DNA of 64,000 nucleotides from assembly GCA_020687605.1 (NCBI GenBank), contig JAJEQY010000002.1, positions 1 to 64,000 of the forward strand. Reading direction: 5' to 3'. Shown one piece after another: positions 49,939 through 59,400 of the stretch. This stretch comes from Intestinimonas aquisgranensis. Lineage in GTDB: Bacteria > Bacillota > Clostridia > Oscillospirales > Oscillospiraceae. The number at the start of each line of letters is the position of its first letter. Within the stretch, counting starts at the first letter, position 1. The notes under the pieces were generated by a model. The model saw nothing but the letters and a program-made list of their open reading frames with translations, was not told where the DNA came from and did no database searches. A program made the translations under genes and the position numbers.

Positions 49939-50849
49939 AGCGTCCCCCTCTCCGGCAGGAGGCGCTCCATGAGGTCGGCAATGGTCCGAAACACCTCCGC
50001 CAATTCACGAGACTCTTTCACCGTATCTTCCATCTCGTCCCTGGTCATGCGGGTACATTTAGCCCAGATCCGGACATTTTCCTCTGTGGGGTCCAGCAGG
50101 ACCGCCTTTTCATACGCCTTGCAGAAGACTCCGGCGATCTTCCCCTCACGGTCGATCTCCGCGTCCTTTTCCTGGATTTCCTTTTTTGCTTTCAGGATGT
50201 CCAGCGCCTCCTGGGCGGCCTGCTCCCGCTGCTCCTCCGGCAGATCCTCCACCTGCTTGGTGATCTGGTAGCCTTGGTTGATGGACAGTTCCTTCTTGTC
50301 CAGCGCCTCCTTGACCGCTGCGGGGGCGTGCTCGTCGATCTGCATCACTTTGCCCATGGTCCGCTCACCCAGACCAACGGAGTCTGCCAGTTCTTTGCGG
50401 GTATCAACAGGAGGAAGGTTTGGCAATGTTGCCGAACCTTCCTCAGATGGGCGGTATGCCTGCCCTCCGGCAGACATATTGGCCTTGGCCCTGGCTTCGA
50501 TCTCCGGCTTAAGCTTCAGGGCGATCTTGCCCAGTTCCCACTTGTCCAGGTTACGGCGGCCTTTCTGGGTGTCCAGCGCCCACTGCTTGGCCTCCAGCAG
50601 ATCGTCAAAGGCGAACACCAGCATCTGATAGGGCAGGCCGTGCTTGTCGCATAAGGATTTTCGGTTATGTCCGTCAATAACGACCAGATCCTCATTGACG
50701 ATGATGGAGGTATAGCACCCATTTTTCAGGAGGTCCGTCTCCAGCGCGCCGAGCTGCTCCTCGCTCAAAGGCGGGAGCAGCTCGGCCATCTCAGGCAGCA
50801 CAACAGGGGTGCGCTCTGTGCTGCTGTAAATGATCCCAGTGTTCTTCAT
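49935..50849 (-). CDS. ParB-like nuclease-fold partition/regulatory protein
   Basis: The 304-residue protein has an N-terminal ParB domain with LVVIDGHNRKSLCDKHGLPY (about 54-73), a helix-turn-helix-type middle (RKELADSVGLGERTMGKVMQ) and a helical C-terminus with LPEEQREQAAQEALDILKAK. No ParA is adjacent; the ParM-like ATPase downstream may be its partner. It overlaps the SSB gene by one base. Confidence 0.85.
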   Translation of the reverse strand: MKNTGIIYSSTERTPVVLPEMAELLPPLSEEQLGALETDLLKNGCYTSIIVNEDLVVIDGHNRKSLCDKHGLPYQMLVFAFDDLLEAKQWALDTQKGRRNLDKWELGKIALKLKPEIEARAKANMSAGGQAYRPSEEGSATLPNLPPVDTRKELADSVGLGERTMGKVMQIDEHAPAAVKEALDKKELSINQGYQITKQVEDLPEEQREQAAQEALDILKAKKEIQEKDAEIDREGKIAGVFCKAYEKAVLLDPTEENVRIWAKCTRMTRDEMEDTVKESRELAEVFRTIADLMERLLPERGTL

Positions 50850-51220
50850 CAGGCGGCCTCACACTCGGCCTGGTTCTGCTCGGCAGCGGTTGCCTCCTCT
50901 GCCCGACGGGGGGAGAGGAGCTCCACCTCCGTAGCCTTGATCAGGAAGCCGGGCTGGCGGGTGGGATCGTCAGAAAAAGTGATGGTCTCGAAGTCGCCGG
51001 AGGCGGCCAGCTTGCAGCCCTTCCAGGCATAGGCAGCACAGAACTCGGCCAGGGGGCCGCGCACCTTGATGGAGATGAAGTCGGTGAGCCGGTTGCCCTC
51101 CTGATCCCGATAGCGGCGGTCCGAGGCGATGCGCAGGATGGCATAGGGCTTGCCCGTGGTTTCGTTCATCTTCAGCTCCACATCATTGGTCAGATTTCCA
51201 GTGGCAGTGATCTTCAACAT
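50849..51220 (-). CDS. ssb: Single-stranded DNA-binding protein
   Basis: The 123-residue OB-fold protein has the SSB pattern MLKITATGNLTNDVELKMNE, then FISIKVRGPLAEFCAAYAWKG. The Gly/Pro-rich tail and acidic tip of chromosomal SSBs are shortened. It coats the transferred strand after conjugation. It is the first gene downstream of the surface-protein terminator. Confidence 0.8.
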   Translation of the reverse strand: MLKITATGNLTNDVELKMNETTGKPYAILRIASDRRYRDQEGNRLTDFISIKVRGPLAEFCAAYAWKGCKLAASGDFETITFSDDPTRQPGFLIKATEVELLSPRRAEEATAAEQNQAECEAA

Positions 51221-51266
51221 CGTTCATTTCTCCTTTTTCTGTTAGAATAGTTGGTTGTAAGAAAGA

Positions 51267-51295
51267 GGGGGACTCACAGCTTCTGTGAGTCCCCC
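51267..51295 (-). terminator. Terminator after the giant surface-protein gene
   Basis: A perfect 13-bp stem (GGGGGACTCACAG and complement) with a 3-base loop lies seven bases after the stop; on the minus strand it is followed by TCTTTCTT. Confidence 0.8.
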
Positions 51296-51301
51296 AAGGG
51301 C

Positions 51302-54300
51302 TTAATACCCCGTCCGGGGCAGGGTGGGAATGGCAGGTTTGCCGTACACCGTGGTCACCCAGCGGCTGACAGCCTGCACCCACTGGCCGTTGTAGACGCC
51401 GCCCACGTCGGCCACATTGACAAACGAGGTGGAGGCCAGGTTGGCCACGGCGGTGCAGTGGAGGTACGGCTTTTCTACCTGGGCAAAGCCAGCAGGGGCC
51501 TGTCCAAAGACGAACATGACCTCTGTGACCCGTTCATTGCTGGCAAGGCCCAGTGCGGTGGCCGAGGCAGCCAGGGTGTAGTTCTTGCTGGTGGACAGGT
51601 TGTCTGCCAGGGTCCGATACTCGCCACCGTTCACACGGTAGGTGATCTTATAGGTGCCGGGGAAGTTATAGGTTCCGGTGACCACCGTATCCAGCCGCAC
51701 CTCTGCGGGGAGGGTATCGCGCCAATAAAAGTTGTCCAGCCGGACATTGGAGCTATTGGCGATGCCGGAGAAGGTATAGCGCACCGGCTGGCCCGCCATG
51801 ATCTCCTTGGGGCCGGTTTTGGTAATGGACACGTCGGTAGTCAGGCTCTTGTTGGTCACCTCAAATTTGACGATCTGTCCCTCATGTTCCAGATAGGCAG
51901 TGAGTTCCGTTTCATTTACGCCGTAATTGGCCGGAGCCTTGACCTCCCGGATGGTATAGCGGGAGAGAGGCAAAGGTTTGGACACGGCCAGCCCTCGGCT
52001 GTCGGAGCGGATGGTGTCCACTAGATTACCCGCCTTATCATAAATCTCAAATACGGCCCCCTCCAGCAGCGTTCCGGCAGGCAGGCCGTTGGTGGGGTTG
52101 TAGTCGGCAGACTTCTTGACAATCTGGATCTGGCCTGTGATGGCCCGGTTTTCCCAGGTGATTTCCGTGGTCTCGCCAGGCTTTATATAGACGGTTTTCA
52201 GCTGTTCGTCTACGATGTAGCCCTCGTTCTCCAGCTCCCGCAGATACACCTTGCCAGACAGCTCCAGGGTGTCAATGTAGGCGTATCCGTTCTGGTCGGT
52301 GGTGAACTGATCCACTGGATTCATGTTGCTGTCATAGAGCAGGAAGGTCACGCCGTAAATGCCCTTTCGGGTGTCTGCGTCGATCTTGTGCAGCAGGATG
52401 CCGGAGAATGCCTTGTTGGTCACAGTCTTTCTGGTGATCTCCCCATCCTTTACGGTGAAGTAGATGGGTGTGGGGTCCAATTTGAAGGTATCCGGGCAAT
52501 CGGTTTCCACGGCATAGTAGTTGTCAGCCTCCAAGGGCAAGAACACTTTTCCATCCTTCCCGGTGGTCACGGTGTCCACCAGAGCGTCGTCGCTGACGCG
52601 GCGGATTTCAAAGGTGACGCCGGAGATGGTTTCCGTTTTATCTGCCTCATTGACTTTGGTAAACTCCACACCGCCTACCGGCGAATTGTAGAACCAGAGT
52701 TCCTGTGTATCGTCCGGGTTGACCACCACCGTCTGGCTCTGGGTGTTGGGGTCGATGGTGTACCCAGGGATGCTTTCCACTTCAGTCGCTACCACTGTGC
52801 CGGTGATGCCGGAGAGGATGATCTGGCCCTCTGCATTGGTCCAGTACAGGCCATTGGAGGACAGCTTACCGCCCTCGTCTGGGAGATAGGTGCCATCCGC
52901 ATAAGTGATCTTGAACTGCACCCCCTCCAGCGGGGTCTTGTCCTTGCTGGACAGCTTATGGATGATGAGGTTTCCCATAGGCTGGTTGCGGAACTCTACC
53001 GTGACGGTTTGCCCTTCCTTGACCTGGACGGTTTGGGGCGTATCGTCCAGCAGATAGCCTGGCTTGGCACGGGTTTCCTTGATGATCAGCGTGGTCCCGG
53101 GTTCTACTCCTTTCACCAGGAAAGTGCCGGTGCTGTCTGTCACGAACTTGCCGTTGGCATCACCCACCACGGAGCCGTCCGATTTTGTCACTAGGAACTC
53201 TACATCACTCAAGGGGCTGTTGTCTGCGCTGGACACCTTCTTCACCAAAATGGCCCCCTTGGGGGCGTTGGAAAAGTAGAGGGTTACGATGTCTTGATCC
53301 TCGCCGCTGATATAGAAGGACTGGGGCGCGGCGTCAATCACGTGGCTGCTGTCGCTCTCCAACTCCTCGCAGATGTAGTAGCCCTTTTTGAGCCCAGTGA
53401 CAGTGAAGGAGCCGTTGGCCGAAGTCGTGTAAGTGCCGATCACGGTGCCACCGCTGCCGCTGACCTCACCACCCAGATATTTCAGTTGGAAGCGGCAGCC
53501 GGAGATTCCAGCCCCGGTCACGCTGTCCTGCTTGTAGACCACCAACGCTGACAGGGGGATGTTGGAAATGGTGATGGGCTTGTTTTCGCCGCCCTTGACA
53601 TAGACCTCCGTAACAGGATTGTCGGGAGCCTGGAAGCCAGGCGCAGGTTTGGTCTCCTCAATTTTCAGCCAGCCATCCTCAATGGCCTCCAGGATGATCT
53701 GACCCGCCTCATCTGTCTGGAAGGTTCCCAGATCCCGCTGTTCCCCAGTTTCCGTCTTATTGCTGGACCATGTGATGTGAAACTCGGCGGATTCAATGGG
53801 GTCATGCGTGACGGAGTTTTCCTTCTGGATGGTGACAGACGGCTTTTTGTGGTTTTCAAAATATACCTCTCTGTCCCGATTGGGATAGAGAGTGACAAGC
53901 TGGCTGGGAGCGTCCGGCAGGTAAGGCGACGGCACAGACTTCTCGATTACCTCATAGACCATAGGCAGGAGGTTGGGGACCTTGGCGGAACCATCCGGGC
54001 CAGTGGTCACCTCGGCCACACTGTGGCCGTCTGCTGTCTTTACAAGGAAAACTGCGCCCTCCACGGGAGCGCCGCTGTCTGCGTCACGCTTCCAAATGGT
54101 GAGGTTTGGCCTCTTATCGTTCTCCAAAACGATGGTGCTGTCCTTACCGGGGAATAATTCTACATGATATTCCTTTTCGTCCAAAATGTGGTCTGATACT
54201 GTGTCGGTTTCCTTTAGGGAGTATACTCCGGGCTGTAAGCCCTCCCAAATGATCGTACCTGTGCTGGAAGTGGTCTGATCCATATACCGGCTGCCATCCT

Positions 54301-56482
54301 CAATCCGGGTCAGGCTGTATGTCACTCCGGCCAGGGCGGAGCCATCCGAACTGATTTTTGTGAGGCGGAGGGAAGGCAGCTTGCTGTTGGTAAAGACAAA
54401 CTGGGCCGTCTCATTTCCATCCAGGTGGATGATCCGCTGTGCCTCGTCAATCACATATCCCGGACACTCCAGTTCAGTCACCACATAAGCGCCCACGGGG
54501 AGCTTGGAGAGGTCGATGGTCCCATCCTCCGAAGTCGTATATTCCTCCGGTCCCCAGGAGCCGTCCACCGCCTCAATGCGGAATTTGACATTGGCAATCG
54601 GCTTACTGAGATCCGCACTGTCTACCTTGATAAGATGGATGCCGGGCAGCTGGTCATTATAAAACACCCGTTCCACAATGCCCATGCCCGTGGTCAACTC
54701 CGCATATTGGGGGGTGGTATCTATAATATGCTCATCGTCTCCGGGGTTTCGTTCCTCGATCCGATAACTGCCCTCGGGCTGGTTGACCAGGAGAATTTCG
54801 CCCTGTTCATTGGTACGGAAGATGCCCAGGGAAACATTATCCCGGAAGATCTCAAACGCCACATCCGGCATAAGCTCCATCGTCTTTCGGTCATACTTGA
54901 TGATCCGCAGACCAGGAAGTTCTTCATTGATAATGGTAGCGGTGGATTCCTCGCCTGACACCACATTGACCGTCTGAACGGTATCGGTCACAGCTTTCCA
55001 GCCCTCGATTCCTGCCAGCTCACGCACTTCCCATGCGCCGGGTTCAAGCTGGTCGAAGGTGATGGAACCTCCGGTGGTGGTCTGACCGCTCCGGGTCTGG
55101 CCGCTCTCCAAGTGCTTGATCTGGATGGTTACACCGGAAAGTAGATCTCCAGTGTCACTCTTTTTCTCCACCCGAAGTGAGCCGTAGGGGGCGTTCCAGA
55201 AAGTCAGGGTTGCAATCTTGTTGTACTCCACATCCGCGTGCTGGGTGCGCTCATCCGGCAAAAGATGATACCGGGGCGGGATCTCCTCGGTTACCGTATA
55301 GTGGCCCTCAAGGGTCAGAGGGATTACCACGGTCCCGTCCGGGCCAGTAGAGAAAGAGCCAACCTTGCGTCCCTCTGGATCGTACACAGAGAACACCGCG
55401 CCCTCCAGTGGGATTTTTGTGCCCTCCTCCAGCTTTACGATTTTCAGCGCGGTCTCATCCGGGTCGGGGTCCTGACCGTCATAATAGTTGCTGATAGCAG
55501 CCACATCCAGCCGTACATTGTTATCTAGGTCGCAGATATAATTTTGCAGGTCGCCGTACTTATCCTTCTCCTGGCAGATGGCATACATGGCGGCATACTG
55601 CGCCACGGAGGCGGACAGTGCAAGCTGGACGCTGCCACTTTGGTTCTGGATGGATTCCGCGGGGTACAGCACCTTGAATTGAGCGGAGTAGCCGTCTCCG
55701 GTTCCTTCCGCAGCAACAGAGGTCACATCCTGGTTGTCCATGTTGACGATCCGGGTGCCATTGGGAACGGCGGAGGGGTCCTGGAAGGCGACAGAAATGT
55801 CGTAATCGTAGACCCATGTCTCGCTCCAAACCGTAAACACCTGCTGATAGTAGTCCTTACCCTCAACACTGACAGGATAGGCCACGGAATGGTCTGGGGT
55901 GGCTGTCATTTTGGGCGTGAGCATATAGTTGTAGGTGGTGCCGCGCTTGTAGATGTCCTTGGCGGCGGCCAGGATGCGGTTGCCAATGTCCAGTTCAGAA
56001 CCGGAAAGGCCGGGGGCCACCTTTAGATTGTTGATGTCCCAGGTGGAAAGCAAATAACACCAGAGGGCCATCTTTGTGGCGTAATACGCCTGATACTTGT
56101 TATCCAAATTCAGTTCACCCAGACTGCGGTGGGGGTAACCGTTGGAGATAATGCCCACCACCTTGGGATCGCTGGAGCGTTCCTCCGCAAGATATTTAAT
56201 GCTTTCGCCGGGTTCTACCTTTTGGGGAACACCTTTGAGATACGGATTCACACAATATGCCGGAACTTCTTTGGTTGTCCCATCATTGCTCTTATACATG
56301 AAATAGGTGTAGTCTTGCTTCTTGACAGCGCCGTTGATGGACAGATAACCCAGCTCATATCCGCCGTTATAAATGTCCACTTCGCCCAGCGCCGCTTCTA
56401 CACTATCCGCGGCCCAAGCGGAGGTCGGAAGAATTCCAAGCAGCAAAACGCAGGCCAAAAACATTGAAAGCAGTTTTTTCAT
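51302..56482 (-). CDS. Giant Cna-B/SpaA-type surface protein with thioester-like domain
   Basis: The 1726-residue protein has a signal peptide (residues 1-24, ending TSAWA). An N-terminal thioester-type domain follows, with Cys 77 in PAYCVNP and candidate Gln in GDLQNYICD near 320. About 13 tandem Cna-B domains of 85-95 residues fill roughly 345-1560, each with the [LV]xxxKxD/S...[LP]xGxxFxI start and a Glu motif (YxVxE or similar) for isopeptide bonds. A last beta-domain precedes PTLPRTGY, which is the extreme C-terminus: the usual membrane segment and charged tail of a sorting signal are missing. It probably mediates cell contact during mating. Confidence 0.85.
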   Translation of the reverse strand: MKKLLSMFLACVLLLGILPTSAWAADSVEAALGEVDIYNGGYELGYLSINGAVKKQDYTYFMYKSNDGTTKEVPAYCVNPYLKGVPQKVEPGESIKYLAEERSSDPKVVGIISNGYPHRSLGELNLDNKYQAYYATKMALWCYLLSTWDINNLKVAPGLSGSELDIGNRILAAAKDIYKRGTTYNYMLTPKMTATPDHSVAYPVSVEGKDYYQQVFTVWSETWVYDYDISVAFQDPSAVPNGTRIVNMDNQDVTSVAAEGTGDGYSAQFKVLYPAESIQNQSGSVQLALSASVAQYAAMYAICQEKDKYGDLQNYICDLDNNVRLDVAAISNYYDGQDPDPDETALKIVKLEEGTKIPLEGAVFSVYDPEGRKVGSFSTGPDGTVVIPLTLEGHYTVTEEIPPRYHLLPDERTQHADVEYNKIATLTFWNAPYGSLRVEKKSDTGDLLSGVTIQIKHLESGQTRSGQTTTGGSITFDQLEPGAWEVRELAGIEGWKAVTDTVQTVNVVSGEESTATIINEELPGLRIIKYDRKTMELMPDVAFEIFRDNVSLGIFRTNEQGEILLVNQPEGSYRIEERNPGDDEHIIDTTPQYAELTTGMGIVERVFYNDQLPGIHLIKVDSADLSKPIANVKFRIEAVDGSWGPEEYTTSEDGTIDLSKLPVGAYVVTELECPGYVIDEAQRIIHLDGNETAQFVFTNSKLPSLRLTKISSDGSALAGVTYSLTRIEDGSRYMDQTTSSTGTIIWEGLQPGVYSLKETDTVSDHILDEKEYHVELFPGKDSTIVLENDKRPNLTIWKRDADSGAPVEGAVFLVKTADGHSVAEVTTGPDGSAKVPNLLPMVYEVIEKSVPSPYLPDAPSQLVTLYPNRDREVYFENHKKPSVTIQKENSVTHDPIESAEFHITWSSNKTETGEQRDLGTFQTDEAGQIILEAIEDGWLKIEETKPAPGFQAPDNPVTEVYVKGGENKPITISNIPLSALVVYKQDSVTGAGISGCRFQLKYLGGEVSGSGGTVIGTYTTSANGSFTVTGLKKGYYICEELESDSSHVIDAAPQSFYISGEDQDIVTLYFSNAPKGAILVKKVSSADNSPLSDVEFLVTKSDGSVVGDANGKFVTDSTGTFLVKGVEPGTTLIIKETRAKPGYLLDDTPQTVQVKEGQTVTVEFRNQPMGNLIIHKLSSKDKTPLEGVQFKITYADGTYLPDEGGKLSSNGLYWTNAEGQIILSGITGTVVATEVESIPGYTIDPNTQSQTVVVNPDDTQELWFYNSPVGGVEFTKVNEADKTETISGVTFEIRRVSDDALVDTVTTGKDGKVFLPLEADNYYAVETDCPDTFKLDPTPIYFTVKDGEITRKTVTNKAFSGILLHKIDADTRKGIYGVTFLLYDSNMNPVDQFTTDQNGYAYIDTLELSGKVYLRELENEGYIVDEQLKTVYIKPGETTEITWENRAITGQIQIVKKSADYNPTNGLPAGTLLEGAVFEIYDKAGNLVDTIRSDSRGLAVSKPLPLSRYTIREVKAPANYGVNETELTAYLEHEGQIVKFEVTNKSLTTDVSITKTGPKEIMAGQPVRYTFSGIANSSNVRLDNFYWRDTLPAEVRLDTVVTGTYNFPGTYKITYRVNGGEYRTLADNLSTSKNYTLAASATALGLASNERVTEVMFVFGQAPAGFAQVEKPYLHCTAVANLASTSFVNVADVGGVYNGQWVQAVSRWVTTVYGKPAIPTLPRTGY

Positions 56483-56502
56483 AAGCCCTCCTTAAAATGG
56501 AC

Positions 56503-56543
56503 AGAAAGAGGCATGAACAACAATCTGTTCATCACCTCTTTCT
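56503..56543 (-). promoter_or_regulatory. Hairpin in the leader of the giant surface-protein gene
   Basis: AGAAAGAGG and ATGAACA pair with TGTTCAT and CCTCTTTCT in an interrupted 16-bp stem ending about 10 bases ahead of the AAGGAGG site. No T-run follows on the minus strand, so it is more likely an mRNA-stability or regulatory element than a terminator. Confidence 0.45.
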
Positions 56544-56584
56544 GGAAGTAATTCAGTCAGGGTTTCGCAGAAACTAAGCGAAAA

Positions 56585-56625
56585 AAACGCAGTGCATTTC
56601 CCAATTTGGGAGATGCACTGCGTTT
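56585..56625 (-). terminator. Terminator overlapping the sortase stop codon
   Basis: AAACGCAGTGCAT and TCCC pair with GGGA and ATGCACTGCGTTT; on the minus strand seven T's follow. The sortase TAA lies inside the stem. Confidence 0.85.
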
Positions 56626-57388
56626 AGCATTCCACAGCCTGGACACACCAGCGGTATGCCCGCTGATCCCGCACACAGGTAAACAACGTGATACGGTTGT
56701 CACTGGTAGTGGCGGTGCCGCTGGTATCTGTCTCCAATACCTTTTCTACACTGACCACCTGATAGGTGCGTGTGCCCAGCTTGGTGGTCCAGGTAATGGT
56801 ATCGCCTGGCTCCAGGGTATGCAGGTCTCCAAAATCATCCCGGACCCCGCGGTTGTGACCCGCAATGCAGCAGTTGCCGTCCCAGATACTAGTGCCAGGG
56901 AAATGACCGGCCCCTTTTGCCAGAGTGCTGCTGTCTGTCCCTTCGTAGACCTTGGTAGATAGACCAATGGCCGGGATCTTAAGCGTCCCCAGATGTCCGC
57001 CGGAGTAGTAGAGATCGCTGGTGACGGCAGTATAGCCGACGTCCTGGCCAGAACTACCCCCATTTCCTGTGTCGATCACAGGATAGTTGACGCTCCCTGT
57101 CTGGGACACCAGCCCGCCGCCATCCAGAGCGCCGGGGATGAGATTGGGCGTCAGAGGGTCGCCGCTACCGGGGAGGTAACTGGTAGGTGTGCCAAATCCA
57201 GGCGGGATCAGGGCGGTGTTCTTACTCCGGTCTACATTGGGATCTTCCCATTCGTAGATGGTGTCATCGCTGGTAGGTCTGCCGAACAGGTAATCGTCCG
57301 GGGCCTCCATGGTATATTCCAGGGCGCTGGCCTGGCCCACACATAGGGCGCATAACATGGTGGCCAGCAGAAGTGCTCTCAGCTTCAG
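56624..57388 (-). CDS. Sortase encoded with the surface proteins
   Basis: The signal-anchor KLRALLLATMLCALCVGQAS is followed by a Gly/Ser/Pro-rich linker and a sortase barrel. That carries LGTLKIPAIGLSTKVYEGT, the catalytic His in CIAGHNRG, Cys in LFTCVRDQR and Arg in YRWCV. A full signal needs a start upstream of the first ATG (57358). CTG at 57388, nine bases after AAGGAG, fits best (254 aa). It should anchor or link the neighbouring LPRTG protein. The exact class (D- or B-like) is not clear. Confidence 0.85.
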   Translation of the reverse strand: MKLRALLLATMLCALCVGQASALEYTMEAPDDYLFGRPTSDDTIYEWEDPNVDRSKNTALIPPGFGTPTSYLPGSGDPLTPNLIPGALDGGGLVSQTGSVNYPVIDTGNGGSSGQDVGYTAVTSDLYYSGGHLGTLKIPAIGLSTKVYEGTDSSTLAKGAGHFPGTSIWDGNCCIAGHNRGVRDDFGDLHTLEPGDTITWTTKLGTRTYQVVSVEKVLETDTSGTATTSDNRITLFTCVRDQRAYRWCVQAVEC

Positions 57389-57393
57389 TTGAA

Positions 57394-58302
57394 TCAGCTC
57401 CTTCCTTTGTACCGCTTGAACAGGAAAACCCCACCTGTAGTCAGTAGGAGAACCGCGCCGCCAATCAGGAGGGGCTGTTTGATGTCAATCTCTGCCGTGG
57501 CCCCATTTGAGTTTTCGCTGGAAGGGGTATTAGTGGGGGCCGGGTCTGTCTGCGCCTCGGGGACCTCCATGCTGCCGAAAATGGCGGTATAAGTCAACAC
57601 AGAGCAGTTGGTTTTGGAAACTTGGCCGGTATAGTCTGCCGTAACAGTGTAGCCGGTAGCATAGGTGCTGCTGGTAGTGCCGGTATATTTGGCGGTGGCA
57701 GTATATCGGGTGACGGCCCCATCCGCCCCGGCTTCACTGGTCTCGGCCCACTGGACGTCTGCCAGAGTCAGGCTTTTTCCATTGTCCTCAATGCTCTTTG
57801 GAATCAAAGATAGATCCGCTTCCGAGAGATTGGGATAGGTGCGGGTGGCGGAGAGATCCTTTGTCCGGGTAGCATAACCGTCTGCCGCTACCTTAACAGT
57901 GGTATGATCCAGTGTCAGAGTGCCGGTATAATCGTCCTCTGTGGTTACCTCCATCTGCGGTTCCAGACTCTGGAGGATCTTCTCCATATTGTTGGTCTCG
58001 CTGGCCAGAGTTTTGGTCTGGGTGATGGTCTGGATGTCCACCCCAACCTCGTCCTTCCGCGTCATATCCAGCAGATAATAGAGGCGGCCATCCCGCTCAA
58101 AATCCTCGGTGGGAATCTGGGATGGGTCATCTGCCAGGGACAGCTGGTACACTTTCTTGATCCTGGGGCTGTCTCCCTCCATATACTCCTCCACCGATGT
58201 GGGGTAGTAACTGGCACTCTGCTCCGGTTCAACGGCCAGAGCAGGGACAGATGCCGCCAGGAGCAGGGTCAGGGCGCACATCGTGGTCAAAATGCGTTTC
58301 AT
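57394..58302 (-). CDS. Secreted, membrane-anchored surface protein (302 aa)
   Basis: The signal peptide MKRILTTMCALTLLLAASVPALA is followed by a beta-rich domain with repeated Thr/Tyr stretches (YTGTTSSTYATGYTVTADYT), a Pro/Thr/Ser stalk (TDPAPTNTPSSENSNGA), a C-terminal membrane helix and the basic tail FKRYKGRS. It has no LPxTG. It precedes the sortase gene by five bases, so it may be a minor pilin or base subunit of the surface module. Family not recognised. Confidence 0.65.
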   Translation of the reverse strand: MKRILTTMCALTLLLAASVPALAVEPEQSASYYPTSVEEYMEGDSPRIKKVYQLSLADDPSQIPTEDFERDGRLYYLLDMTRKDEVGVDIQTITQTKTLASETNNMEKILQSLEPQMEVTTEDDYTGTLTLDHTTVKVAADGYATRTKDLSATRTYPNLSEADLSLIPKSIEDNGKSLTLADVQWAETSEAGADGAVTRYTATAKYTGTTSSTYATGYTVTADYTGQVSKTNCSVLTYTAIFGSMEVPEAQTDPAPTNTPSSENSNGATAEIDIKQPLLIGGAVLLLTTGGVFLFKRYKGRS

Positions 58303-58376
58303 ACTGGATTCCTCCTACAACAATTTTTCTTTTGATTTGCCGGAAATCATATTGTTATTTCTTCTTTTGGAAATTG

Positions 58377-59315
58377 TCACCCCCTTTCCCGGAGCACATT
58401 TCGTTGCAGCAGATACTCATTCCAATCCTTTCCCTGTGGAGGAAGTTGTTGAGACACCTCATAGTCCTCTGCGGAGAACATTTCTCGGAGCTTTTGGGTT
58501 GCCTGCCGACCATGTTCATCGTTATCCAGGCACAGAATAATCCGGCGTATGTGTGGGTTGTCTCGCAGATAGGTCCGCAGTCCTCCTTCGTACAGCCCAC
58601 ACAGTGCCACCGCGTTGGAGGTTACTTTCCGGTGCAGGGTGCAGAAGCTCATCAGGTCGATTGGGGCCTCAAAGACAAGAACTGCATCATGCTTCTTGCT
58701 GCAGTAAAGTCGAAATGCGATGTCCTTATTGCTGCCTGGGACATCCCCCTTAAAGCTGCTGCCGTTCCAATCATAGGTTCCTCGTTGATTGGCAAATACC
58801 GGCGCTCCTGATTGGTCCCGGCCAACAAAGACACAGTTGTGATGTTGGGCGTCCTCGTACAGCAATCCAGCCTCCACAAAGCCCCGGATCACTTGGGCTG
58901 CGATCCCACGCTTGCGGAGATAGGCAAACACCCTTCGGTGATCCACGTTGGCAGGTGGGAGGGTAAAGGGGACCTTTTCCTCCTTTTCCTTGGTCTGCCG
59001 CGGAGTGCTCACCGGGGGAGCGTCACGGGCGCGGCCATGCCAGGTCAGCAGGTACTCCACGGCCTCCGGGAAACTTTTGTTATAGAACCGCTGGAGGAAT
59101 GTGATGGCATCTCCGCCGATGCCCTCTGAGTAGCGGAACCAGGTACGTCTGTTCTTGATCCGGATGCTGTCCATCTCCTGCGTGGTGTAGTACCTGCCGA
59201 TCCGCTTCACCTGGTAGCCCAGGGAGATCAGCAGATCTGGAAGGTCCGTGTCTCGGACAGTGGCCATTTCAGCCTCTGTAAAACGAGTTTTTTCTGACGT
59301 TTGTATCATGTTCAC
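58377..59315 (-). CDS. DUF3991/TOPRIM primase-like protein
   Basis: The 312-residue protein has an N-terminal DnaG-like zinc-finger-region relative without the Cys ligands (IKNRRTWFRYSEGIGGDAIT) and a middle DUF3991 segment. The TOPRIM domain has Glu in VLVFEAPIDLMSF and the Asp pair in IILCLDNDEHGRQA. It is probably a primase for the incoming strand. It lies after a strong terminator and starts the conserved gene string of the element. Confidence 0.85.
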   Translation of the reverse strand: MNMIQTSEKTRFTEAEMATVRDTDLPDLLISLGYQVKRIGRYYTTQEMDSIRIKNRRTWFRYSEGIGGDAITFLQRFYNKSFPEAVEYLLTWHGRARDAPPVSTPRQTKEKEEKVPFTLPPANVDHRRVFAYLRKRGIAAQVIRGFVEAGLLYEDAQHHNCVFVGRDQSGAPVFANQRGTYDWNGSSFKGDVPGSNKDIAFRLYCSKKHDAVLVFEAPIDLMSFCTLHRKVTSNAVALCGLYEGGLRTYLRDNPHIRRIILCLDNDEHGRQATQKLREMFSAEDYEVSQQLPPQGKDWNEYLLQRNVLRERG

Positions 59316-59339
59316 CCCCCTTCTAGGAAAAACAAAAAA

Positions 59340-59382
59340 GGGGCCGGAGGACGCATCTGCTTGAGATGTGTCCTCCGGCCCC
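59340..59382 (-). terminator. Terminator between the first two element genes
   Basis: GGGGCCGGAGGAC and CATCT pair with AGATG and GTCCTCCGGCCCC, with a TTTTTTG run on the minus strand. It lies just after the stop codon at 59401. Confidence 0.88.
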
Positions 59383-59400
59383 TTGCTTTGACTCCTTGTG

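Noticed and set aside
51302..56482. Tandem Cna-B segments as a DNA repeat array
   Set aside because: The repetition is at protein level. Nucleotide copies have diverged, so there is no DNA-level tandem repeat or CRISPR-like array.
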